Assembly: GCA_030638325.1 (NCBI GenBank)
Contig: DAOWEV010000195.1
Coordinates: 1-19,613 of the forward strand
Direction: 5' to 3'
Source of the DNA: Bacteroidales bacterium
GTDB lineage: Bacteria > Bacteroidota > Bacteroidia > Bacteroidales > JAGOPY01
Length of the DNA stretch: 19,613 nt
Each line of letters starts with the position of its first letter. Position 1 is the first letter of the stretch. Under the pieces are notes generated by a model. The model saw only the letters and a list, made by a program, of their open reading frames with translations. It was not told where the DNA came from and did not search any database. A program made the position numbers and the translations under genes. Below are positions 7,411 through 14,437 of the stretch, piece by piece.

Positions 7411-8781
7411 TTAGTCATTAGTCTGGTTTTCGTCCGGCAATTTTTTAATAGTTACTTTAATACGTTTGATCCTTCTTTTATCAACCGATATCACAAGAAA
7501 AATAAAATTATCAAATTCAATACTTTCATTTTTCTCAGGAATTTTTCCGGTCTGCTCCAGGATTAACCCGGCCAGTGAGTCAGATTCTCCTTTGATGTCT
7601 TCAAAAATTTTATCTTCAATGCCAATGATCTTACAGAAGTCATTCAAAGAGGTTTTACCTTCGAAAATGTAATTCCGGTCATCAAGTTTTGAATAGATGA
7701 CCTCTGTGGTTGTCAAATCATGCTCATCGGTTATCTCTCCAACGATTTCTTCAATGATATCCTCAAGTGTGACAATGCCAGAGGTTCCGCCATATTCATC
7801 TACAACAATTGCAAGGTGTATCTTTTTCTCCTGAAATTCGTGTAAAAGGTCATTGATCTTTTTATTTTCCGGCACAAAGAAAGCATCCCGCAATAATAAC
7901 TGCCATTCCAGGTCATTCTCACTTTTAAGGTGGGGTAACAGGTCTTTGATATAAAGTATTCCTTTAATATTGTCAAAAGTTTCATGATAGGCAGGGATCC
8001 TCGAATATCCTGACTCAATGATGATCTTTAAAAGCTCTTTATAACTCATTTCAGTATCCACAGCCACCACATCGAGACGGGCTTTCATGATCTCTTTCAC
8101 ATCAATATCCGCGAACTTGACAATACCCTTCAGGATCCTGGTGTCTTCTTCCCTGGTGGATTCGTCTGAAGTCAGCTCAATAGCATCCGATAATTCACTC
8201 ATCGAAATGTTATGGGCATGTTTGCTCATTTTTTTTTCAATGAGCATAGTAGATTTCATCAGGACAGAGCTCACCGGGTATAAAAACGTCACAAGCCCTT
8301 TCAATGGCAGAGCCACGAAACGTGCAAAATATACATTTTTCTGGGTAGCATAGACTTTAGGCAATATTTCACCGGCAAATATGATCAGTGCGGTAACCAC
8401 GATTACCTGAATTGTAAAAGCCAGCCAGGGGGAGATCTCTTCAAAATCAAAAAGGGATTTTGTAAGAAATGTGGATAAAATAACAATGGATACATTGGTG
8501 AAATTATTGGCTATCAGAATGGTAGCCAGTAATCGTCTCGGTATTTCCATCAATTTCAGAATGGCCTTGTCGTTGTTTGATTCTGCCGGTTTCAGATTAC
8601 GGATCTGCGCGGGCTTTAAAGAGAAAAATGCAATCTCCGAGCCAGACATAAGCGCCGATAGAAAAAGCAGCAGGATGATTACGGCAAAACCAATGATGAT
8701 ATCAGGTGTCATCGGTCTGATCACCGAACTAAGCAGTACCGGGAAGATCGAAGAGTAAGGTTCAATATCCAGACTTTCCAA
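7411..8781 (-). CDS. gldE: gliding motility-associated protein GldE (CNNM/CorC-HlyC type)
   Basis: Membrane protein of 456 residues in the CNNM/DUF21-CBS family (related to HlyC/CorC). In F. johnsoniae it works together with GldD. The DUF21 region (about 25-210) has several membrane segments, including IIIGFAVIILLLFLSALMSG and IQVIVVTALIIFAGEILPKV; the Gly-Glu-X-X-Pro-Lys motif GEILPK is family-typical. A tandem CBS pair (about 225-350) includes VDEYGGTSGIVTLEDIIEEI. A CorC/HlyC C-terminal domain (about 360-445) follows. The TTG start at 8781 keeps the N-terminal SLDIEPYSS, which resembles other GldE starts; an ATG at 8712 is the alternative. The gene is first in the gldE-gldD pair and lies downstream of ssb, separated by inverted block D. 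Confidence 0.9.
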   Translation of the reverse strand: MESLDIEPYSSIFPVLLSSVIRPMTPDIIIGFAVIILLLFLSALMSGSEIAFFSLKPAQIRNLKPAESNNDKAILKLMEIPRRLLATILIANNFTNVSIVILSTFLTKSLFDFEEISPWLAFTIQVIVVTALIIFAGEILPKVYATQKNVYFARFVALPLKGLVTFLYPVSSVLMKSTMLIEKKMSKHAHNISMSELSDAIELTSDESTREEDTRILKGIVKFADIDVKEIMKARLDVVAVDTEMSYKELLKIIIESGYSRIPAYHETFDNIKGILYIKDLLPHLKSENDLEWQLLLRDAFFVPENKKINDLLHEFQEKKIHLAIVVDEYGGTSGIVTLEDIIEEIVGEITDEHDLTTTEVIYSKLDDRNYIFEGKTSLNDFCKIIGIEDKIFEDIKGESDSLAGLILEQTGKIPEKNESIEFDNFIFLVISVDKRRIKRIKVTIKKLPDENQTND

Positions 8782-8799
8782 TGATAAGACGTTTTAAAT

Positions 8800-8829
8800 C
8801 AAAAATATAAGATATACTGGAACTGCAAA
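8800..8829 (-). promoter_or_regulatory. promoter for gldE-gldD
   Basis: On the minus strand, TTTG at 8829-8826, an 18-nt spacer and TATTTTTG at 8807-8800 match the Bacteroidota -33/-7 pattern. The predicted start site is about 10-15 nt before the TTG start of gldE. The upstream TTTG is also the end of a second -7 match (TAATTTTG, 8833-8826), so two overlapping promoters are possible. Confidence 0.5.
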
Positions 8830-8875
8830 ATTAATAAAAAAGATGTCACTAAATAGTACTTAAAGTTATAAGAAT

Positions 8876-8998
8876 GGAATAATGGAATATTGGAAAGGTG
8901 GAATATTGGACGAAAAACATATTAATAACCCCGCATTATTCCATTATTCCATTATTCCAATGTTCTATCATTCCATCATTCCATTTTTCCAACATTCC
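8876..8998. repeat. octad-periodic inverted block D (ssb/gldE spacer)
   Basis: This is the same layout as the heptad blocks but with an 8-bp period. The left arm at 8876-8907 has four units (GGAATAAT, GGAATATT, GGAAAGGT, GGAATATT). The right arm at 8935-8998 has eight units, mostly ATTATTCC or ATCATTCC, complementary to the left arm. The 27-bp loop region has no feature. The right arm runs up to 18 bp from the ssb stop, so a hairpin could form just downstream of ssb. Confidence 0.85.
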
Positions 8999-9016
8999 AG
9001 TGAATTTCAATTCAAA

Positions 9017-9454
9017 TTAAAAAGGCAGGTCATTCGTCTGCTCAGTACCACTATCCGTTATTGGCTCCGGCTTAGGTTCGGCAGCCTTAGTTGCATTATC
9101 CGCCTGTTGACTGTTATTATCCCTTCTTCCACCCAACATAGTCATATTATCACCCTGGATCTCTGTCATATACCGGTTTTTCCCATCTTCATCTTTCCAC
9201 GTCCTGGTTCTGATCCGGCCTTCCAGGTAAATCGTACTTCCTTTACGCAGGTATTTTTCTGCAACATCGGCCAGGCCCCTCCAAAAAACGATATTATGCC
9301 ATTCGGTATGTTCTGTTCTGTTTCCGTCTCTGTCTTTAAAAGTTTCCGTTGTTGCAAGGGAAAATTTCGCAAGTTTCACACCACTTTCCAGACTCTTCAC
9401 CTCAGGATCTTTCCCGAGATTTCCAACTAAAATAACTCTGTTAATTCCAGCCAT
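9017..9454 (-). CDS. ssb: single-stranded DNA-binding protein
   Basis: SSB coats single-stranded DNA during replication, repair and recombination. The predicted 145-residue protein begins MAGINRVILVGNLGKDPEV, the usual OB-fold start. The OB fold covers about residues 1-108 (FSLATTE, TEWHNIVFWRGLADVAEKYLRKGS, YLEGRIRTRTW). A Gln/Asn/Pro-rich tail follows, ending in the acidic tip NDLPF that recruits partner proteins. I chose the ATG at 9454; a TTG three codons upstream would add residues absent from homologues. The gene lies upstream of gldE, as in other Bacteroidota, but is separated from mutY here by about 9.3 kb. Confidence 0.95.
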   Translation of the reverse strand: MAGINRVILVGNLGKDPEVKSLESGVKLAKFSLATTETFKDRDGNRTEHTEWHNIVFWRGLADVAEKYLRKGSTIYLEGRIRTRTWKDEDGKNRYMTEIQGDNMTMLGGRRDNNSQQADNATKAAEPKPEPITDSGTEQTNDLPF

Positions 9455-9485
9455 AATTTTCAAATTTAAATATTTAACATTAGTA

Positions 9486-9493
9486 CAAAATTA
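9486..9493 (-). promoter_or_regulatory. candidate -7 box for ssb (TAATTTTG)
   Basis: The minus strand reads TAATTTTG, an exact TAnnTTTG match about 32 nt before the ATG. The -33 element is weak. Its position is right for a short leader. Confidence 0.4.
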
Positions 9494-9644
9494 GACATAA
9501 TTGAACTGCCATGTATATTAATCGGTGAAAATTCAAAATATACCCGGTTTGTTGATAACATTTTTTTTAAAGAGCAAGAAGGCTCTTTGCTATTTCGAAG
9601 CAAGCATCGAATTAGAACCACCTTTGACGGGAATTAATTGACTG

Positions 9645-9707
9645 TTGCAGGTTGCAGGTTGCAGGTTACGGGTTGCAAGTTGAGAACCTGCAACTTGCAA
9701 CCTGCAA
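9645..9707. repeat. heptad-periodic inverted block E (TTGCAGG type)
   Basis: The left arm at 9645-9679 has five 7-bp units (TTGCAGG three times, then TTACGGG and TTGCAAG). The right arm at 9687-9707 has three complementary units (CCTGCAA, CTTGCAA, CCTGCAA). With only a few bases between the arms, this could form a strong hairpin. It lies between the leucine-rich protein gene and ssb. Confidence 0.85.
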
Positions 9708-9719
9708 CAAAAAACAATT

Positions 9720-9835
9720 CCCAAATCCCAAATAATAACCAAATCACAATATTCAAAACTCAAACGGTTTGGGTATTAGAGTTTGAGAATTGGAATTTAT
9801 TTGGGATTTAGTGCTTGGGATTTAGGATTTCTGGT
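9720..9835. repeat. heptad-periodic inverted block F (CCCAAAT type)
   Basis: The left side begins with CCCAAAT twice (9720-9733) and the word then drifts. The right side has 7-bp units of the TTTGGGA, TTTAGTG, CTTGGGA, TTTAGGA type (9800-9827). An exact 13-bp inverted repeat pairs 9723-9735 (AAATCCCAAATAA) with 9797-9809. A second short pairing is CTCAAAC (9759-9765) with GTTTGAG (9781-9787). The 497-bp spacer between ssb and the leucine-rich protein gene holds blocks E and F, repeat G, a small hairpin at 9569-9588 and nothing coding that I can support. Confidence 0.8.
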
Positions 9836-9868
9836 TTATCCAGGTTACGTATTAAGTAATGATGGTAA

Positions 9869-9921
9869 AAGACCTGTGAGGTTGATCTGCTTCTTGTGGC
9901 ATTGCAAACCTGACAGGTCTT
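9869..9921. repeat. inverted repeat G (AGACCTGT...ACAGGTCT)
   Basis: Positions 9869-9883 (AAGACCTGTGAGGTT) and 9907-9921 (AACCTGACAGGTCTT) are inverted copies with one mismatch in 15, separated by 23 bp. Similar AGACCTG/CAGGTCT hairpins are, as I recall, frequent in Bacteroidota intergenic DNA. It sits 31 bp after the stop of the leucine-rich protein gene and may act as its transcript end, although no clear T-run follows. Confidence 0.65.
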
Positions 9922-9951
9922 GTATTTAATGACTATGGGGCTTAGTCCTCT

Positions 9952-11943
9952 TTATTTAAGCAGCAAAAGTTTCCGGGTTTCAGAAAGTCCGTTCGTTTGT
10001 AATCTCAGGAAATACATTCCGGCTGGTAATCCTCCGGCATTCCATTCAAATCTATGAGTTCCGGCAGGGAGTTGTTTTGAAACCACTGTTTGAATTCCCC
10101 GACCTGTAAAATCAGTAATTGAAAGCTTTACAAAACCTGTTTGCGGGATGCTAAATTCAATGGCTGTTTTTGTCTTAAAAGGATTGGGATAAATAGAAAA
10201 TTTAGGATCAGGAATAATGTCTTCTATCCCTATCGCCTCGCAAGCTTCTTCCACTTCAGGCTGGCTGTTGCAACCAGCCGCGTTATCATGAATCTCGATA
10301 ACTCCATTAGGACTGACCAAGTAATCACATATACTTTGGACTTCACACGATGCTAAAGAGTTGTTATATACAATTGTAAGGTCAGTAATAGAACCTGCAT
10401 CAATAAATTCCAGTTCAGATAAACCTGGTAAAGCTTCATTACCCACGATAAAAAGTTCTCCTCCCATTGAAGCTATATTTTCTAATCCTGATAAATTGAC
10501 CAAAGAGTCATTACCGACAATCCCTAGCATTCCTTCTATTGAATCTACATTGTGTAAACCTATTAAATTGTACAATGCAGGATTGTCGCCAATGTGAAGA
10601 CCGCCATTAATAGAAGATATATTTACCAGTCCTAATAAACTGTTAAGTGCCTCATTACTAAAAATTGCAAGTCCTCCAACAGAAGACAGATTATCCAATC
10701 CATTTATGTTAGTAAGAGATGGATTACCACCTTCAAGGTATCCTAACTCAAGATACCCCTCAATAATGGTCAGACTTTCTAATCCTGATAAGCTTGTAAG
10801 TTCATCATTATTACCAATTCCTAAATCTCCTCCAACATAAGACAAATTATCCAAACCTGCTAAACTAGTCACATCGCTAGCTGATATATTAAGATTTCCA
10901 CCAATGGAAGTCACCACACTTAATCCATTTAAATTGTTGATATTGTTGCCCCAAATTTTAACATCCCCTTCCAATTCTGCACACCCAGGGTAATTTGTCT
11001 GGAAGTCATCAATATCGCTTTGGGTCAAAAAATAATAATTACCATAGGGTAAACAAGATAAAATAATTCCGCAAGCATTGGCCACCTCAGTTGGATTATT
11101 GCATCCAATGGCGTTATTATAGATAATAACAATACCATTAGGATTAGCCAGGTAGTTACAAATACATTCAACTTCACATGTAGCTAATGAATTATTATTA
11201 ATAATGGACAAGTTACTTATCGAGCCCGAAGTTAAACTTTGCAGCCCATCTAAATTAGTGAGAGCATCGTTCGATTTAATCACAAGCTCAACCCCGATAG
11301 AAGTCAGATTTTCAAGTCCAGTTAAATTTGTTAGGACGTCATTTCTGGAAATAATAAGGTCTGCCCCAATCAATGTCACATTCTCCAAACCTGCTATACT
11401 GGTTAAAGAATTATTGAGTTCAATTTTGAGGTAGCCACCAATTGAATCCAGATTTTCAAGTCCAGATAAACTGGTCAGGTCTTCATTGTTCCAAATTGAA
11501 AGGTATCCCTCAATTGAAGTCAGGTTGTCCAGACCCATTAGACTTGTTAAGGCATTATTAAACTGAACTTCAAAGTATCCACCGATAGAGGCCAAGTTTT
11601 CAAGTCCAGTTAAACTGGTTAAGGTATCGTTATTCCAGATATCTAATTTCCCCCTGATGAGAATCAAATTATTCATTCCTACAAGATTTGTCAGTGAGTT
11701 GTTTTGATGAATCTTTAAATACCCCCCGATGGAAGTCAAAACATTTAGACCGTTCAAATTGGTGATGTCATTACCTTTAATTTTAACATCCCCCTCAATC
11801 TCCGTACAGTTTGGATAGTTGGCTTGGAAATTGTCTATTTCTGCCTGTGATGTAAAAATTATACCTTCAGGTAGACATGGCTGAGAAGATACAAGTGCTT
11901 GGATTACCAATACCAACACGATTGATAAAGCTAATTTTTTCAT
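9952..11943 (-). CDS. secreted leucine-rich (receptor L-domain-like) repeat protein with T9SS sorting domain
   Basis: Predicted T9SS-exported surface protein of 663 residues. A signal peptide (about 1-21, ending QALVSSQP) is followed by two tandem copies of a roughly 270-residue module (about 23-296 and 297-571). Each starts CLP.G..F..Q..ID.FQ.NYP.C.E.EGDVKI, carries 24-residue-period repeats of the form LTSL.GL.NL.SIGG.L.I..N, and ends NNSLA.CEV..IC.YL..PNG.....NA.GCN...EV..AC. The repeat resembles the receptor L-domain/leucine-rich beta-helix of bacterial surface proteins. The last roughly 80 residues (FSIYPNPFKTKTAIEF ... AGMYFLRLQT ... RKLLLLK) are a type A sorting domain. The start is 33 nt after the upstream propeller gene, so they probably share a transcript. 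The ligand is unknown; an adhesive or binding role is inference. Confidence 0.85.
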   Translation of the reverse strand: MKKLALSIVLVLVIQALVSSQPCLPEGIIFTSQAEIDNFQANYPNCTEIEGDVKIKGNDITNLNGLNVLTSIGGYLKIHQNNSLTNLVGMNNLILIRGKLDIWNNDTLTSLTGLENLASIGGYFEVQFNNALTSLMGLDNLTSIEGYLSIWNNEDLTSLSGLENLDSIGGYLKIELNNSLTSIAGLENVTLIGADLIISRNDVLTNLTGLENLTSIGVELVIKSNDALTNLDGLQSLTSGSISNLSIINNNSLATCEVECICNYLANPNGIVIIYNNAIGCNNPTEVANACGIILSCLPYGNYYFLTQSDIDDFQTNYPGCAELEGDVKIWGNNINNLNGLSVVTSIGGNLNISASDVTSLAGLDNLSYVGGDLGIGNNDELTSLSGLESLTIIEGYLELGYLEGGNPSLTNINGLDNLSSVGGLAIFSNEALNSLLGLVNISSINGGLHIGDNPALYNLIGLHNVDSIEGMLGIVGNDSLVNLSGLENIASMGGELFIVGNEALPGLSELEFIDAGSITDLTIVYNNSLASCEVQSICDYLVSPNGVIEIHDNAAGCNSQPEVEEACEAIGIEDIIPDPKFSIYPNPFKTKTAIEFSIPQTGFVKLSITDFTGRGIQTVVSKQLPAGTHRFEWNAGGLPAGMYFLRLQTNGLSETRKLLLLK
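10231..11877 (-). repeat. internal tandem duplication of the leucine-rich module
   Basis: Two head-to-tail modules of about 270 codons each lie inside the gene (about 11877-11056 and 11055-10231). They match over their whole length: the same Cys-Leu-Pro start, the same GDVKI segment, the same 24-residue repeats and the same Cys-rich cap. The divergence shows an old duplication. Module 2 has extra residues near LGYLEGGNPSL. Confidence 0.75.
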
Positions 11944-11976
11944 GGTAGTATATTTTAGTTTATATGCAGGCTTTTC

Positions 11977-14040
11977 TTATTCTAATATTAATTTCTTAGT
12001 TAAAATTCCTGAATCAGTTTCTAGAGCGATGAAATAGACTCCTGTAGAAAAGTCCTTGCAATTTATTTCATAGCTCCCATCCTTGCAAACTCCTAAGAAA
12101 TTTCGCATTAGTTTTTGCCCGTTGATATTATACATTGACAAAGTGACTTCGGTATTTTCAACAAATTCAAAAGTTAAAGTTAGTACTCCTTTCGACGGAT
12201 TTGGATAGATGTTAAATGAATAATGATCCTCAGTAATTTCATCTAATTCTACTATCCCTCCATTATCTGTGTGGAGGATTGTTCCCCAAAATCCGACAAG
12301 CCACCCATGTAAATCGTCTGTAAAAAACATGTCATTAATATATGTTTCTGTTCCACAATCCATTTCCTCCCAGGTAGTTCCGCCATTAGAAGTATAGTAC
12401 ATTTGTGTAAAATCACAAGCAAAATAGCAAATAATGTATCCGTGATTCAAATCGTTGAACCAAATGTGTCCTGTTAACAAATACCAAACTTCCGATTCCC
12501 ATGTTTCACCGCCATTTGTTGTGTGTAAAACAATGCCAGCAGACCCACCACTTCCTACAATCCACCCATTACTTTCATCAATAAAACAGATATCTCTAAG
12601 TCCGAAGTTTGTTCCGCTAATTTGAGGAGTCCAACTGTTTCCACCATCTTCCGTATGAATAATAGTACCCTCCATACCGATAATCCAACCATTCATTGGG
12701 TCGGTATAGAATAGGTCCCTTAATACTGCACTGGTACCACTGTTTTGATAGGACCAATTTATTCCCCCATCAGTAGTGTGCATTATCATTCCATTAGCTC
12801 CAATGAACCAGCCATTCATCTGGTCTATAAAAAACACATTTGCGATTCCAAGTGAATCTAAATCTGTTCTTTGTATCCATTCATTACCCCCATTATCTGT
12901 GTAAAGCACTATATTTGAGCCGACTATCCATCCTGTTTCTTGAGTGCTGAAAAATACTTCAGATAAACCATGGTCAAAACCACTGGCTTGCTCCACCCAA
13001 TTTTCCCCTCCGTCAGTTGTATGAAGGATCGTACCATATACTCCTACAATCCACCCATTCTCAGAATCTGTCATAAATAAGTCATTGAGTTGATTGATCG
13101 TACCACTGGAATACTCTTCCCATGAGTTTCCACCATCCGTTGTTTTAAACATATTACCGGAATATCCAGCCCCACCGGAATATCCAACCCCATATCCATT
13201 TCCTGAATTATGAATGTTAATGCTCAACAAATGACAATCATTTATTTGTGTTTGCCACGATATCCCACCATCAGTTGTGTGAAGAATTTCCGTTCCAACA
13301 GCCCAACCACTCAATGTATCACAAAAATAAACACCATTTAAAAACTCAGGCCAGAAACACGTGTATTGCGTTAGCCAATTATAACCCCCATCATTAGTCC
13401 GATAGATATTGTGGTAATCTACAGCCCAGCCACTTGAAGGGTCCGTGAAATAGATTTGGTGGGGATATATGTCCGAATTTACAATAGACCAACTATTACC
13501 ACCATTGATGGTTCTCCAAATTTTGCCACCATTGATCCATCCATTATTGGCATCAACAAACAGGACATCTCTTCCGGACATATTATTTGAAATGAATTTA
13601 ATTTGCCAGTTATTTCCTCCATCCAGGGTGTAAAGGACATCTACTCCATCACCAACAGCCCAGCCAACATTCTGGTCTATAAAATAAACACTTTTGAGTT
13701 CTATAAGTGTATTACTGATTTGTGGAGTCCATGATACTCCGCCATCATTTGTATGCAGGATCAATCCATATTCACCTACGATCCACCCAATATTGGTATC
13801 AAAAAAATAGACACAATACAGATCTTCAGTAATCCCACTATTTTGTTGGTTCCAGGTATTTCCACCATCACCAGAATGTAGAATTGTTCCGTATACTCCG
13901 ACAGCCCAGGCATTGTTTTCATCAGCAAAGATGACGGAAAAAAGTGTGTTTCCCTGCGGTAAAGGATTTTGCCAATGCCACTGTGCAATTAGTGCATTAG
14001 CTATGAGCAATGCTGATAGGATAGTAATTAGTTTTTTCAT
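11977..14040 (-). CDS. secreted YCF48-like beta-propeller protein with T9SS sorting domain
   Basis: Predicted surface or secreted protein of 687 residues. After a signal peptide (about 1-19, MKKLITILSALLIANALIAQ) come 14 repeats of about 42 residues with the pattern F.D...GW.VG..GTILHT.DGG..W..Q.SG, the YCF48/photosystem II assembly (BNR-like) blade. Fourteen blades fit two seven-bladed propellers. Repeats 4, 5, 7 and 13 are the most diverged. The C-terminal roughly 85 residues (FNIYPNPSKGVLTLTFEF ... STGVYFIALET ... KKLILE) are a type A sorting domain. In this phylum such proteins are common T9SS cargo of unknown role; there is no link to photosynthesis here. It precedes the leucine-rich protein gene by 33 nt and follows a secreted-protein remnant. 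Confidence 0.88.
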   Translation of the reverse strand: MKKLITILSALLIANALIAQWHWQNPLPQGNTLFSVIFADENNAWAVGVYGTILHSGDGGNTWNQQNSGITEDLYCVYFFDTNIGWIVGEYGLILHTNDGGVSWTPQISNTLIELKSVYFIDQNVGWAVGDGVDVLYTLDGGNNWQIKFISNNMSGRDVLFVDANNGWINGGKIWRTINGGNSWSIVNSDIYPHQIYFTDPSSGWAVDYHNIYRTNDGGYNWLTQYTCFWPEFLNGVYFCDTLSGWAVGTEILHTTDGGISWQTQINDCHLLSINIHNSGNGYGVGYSGGAGYSGNMFKTTDGGNSWEEYSSGTINQLNDLFMTDSENGWIVGVYGTILHTTDGGENWVEQASGFDHGLSEVFFSTQETGWIVGSNIVLYTDNGGNEWIQRTDLDSLGIANVFFIDQMNGWFIGANGMIMHTTDGGINWSYQNSGTSAVLRDLFYTDPMNGWIIGMEGTIIHTEDGGNSWTPQISGTNFGLRDICFIDESNGWIVGSGGSAGIVLHTTNGGETWESEVWYLLTGHIWFNDLNHGYIICYFACDFTQMYYTSNGGTTWEEMDCGTETYINDMFFTDDLHGWLVGFWGTILHTDNGGIVELDEITEDHYSFNIYPNPSKGVLTLTFEFVENTEVTLSMYNINGQKLMRNFLGVCKDGSYEINCKDFSTGVYFIALETDSGILTKKLILE

Positions 14041-14064
14041 AACGATTGCATTTGAAATAATTTC

Positions 14065-14241
14065 TCAGACTATCATAAAGATACTAAGAAATAATCCATA
14101 TTCTATATTTGCTTGCATATAACAAAATATTCCACCACCTGGCTGTATGCTTTGCTGGCCTGTAGGGACATGGATGATCTGTGCCACTATGGTGAAGTTG
14201 ACGCACAAAAATAAAGCTGAAAGAACATTTCTTGTTTTCAT
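14065..14241 (-). pseudogene. 58-codon remnant of a secreted (beta-helix-like) protein gene
   Basis: A short open frame has a good ribosome binding site (AAAGGAG 9 nt before the ATG) and a clean signal peptide, MKTRNVLSALFLCVNFTIVA, followed by QIIHVPTGQQSIQPG. That segment resembles the mature N-terminus of secreted parallel beta-helix proteins (IIHVP..QPTIQAGI...). The similarity then stops and the frame runs through A/T-rich sequence to TGA, 24 nt before the YCF48-like gene. The likely reading is a truncated 5' end whose body was lost by deletion. A genuine small secreted peptide is possible but less likely. The homology is recalled by eye, not searched. Confidence 0.5.
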
Positions 14242-14437
14242 GACTAAGTTCTCCTTTCAATTATTTATGATTATTTTCAAGAAGTAAAATTACTTAACCA
14301 CGGTAGCGAAATGCTAACAGAAATTTCACAAAAACTGACAATAATGTAACATTTGGAGAAATTCCAACACGAATCATCCGATTATTGAAAAATAACCGGA
14401 CTAATCTTGCATTTGGGAGTTGGCTTTAAGGACATAT

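Noticed and set aside
8882..9430. 182-codon plus-strand open frame
   Set aside because: It overlaps ssb in antisense and repeat block D; its sequence has no recognisable domain and ssb is certain.
9561..9588. Hairpin AAAGAGC/GCTCTTT next to a run of eight T, a possible terminator
   Set aside because: The T-run precedes the stem on the plus strand and reads as A-run after the stem on the minus strand, so it is on the wrong side for an intrinsic terminator in either direction.
9952..14040. The two T9SS cargo genes as part of a polysaccharide utilisation locus
   Set aside because: No SusC, SusD or glycoside hydrolase genes are present in the window.
14242..14437. Promoter or riboswitch between the HTCS and the secreted-protein remnant
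   Set aside because: Only imperfect TAnnTTTA-type boxes and no conserved RNA fold could be recognised by eye.
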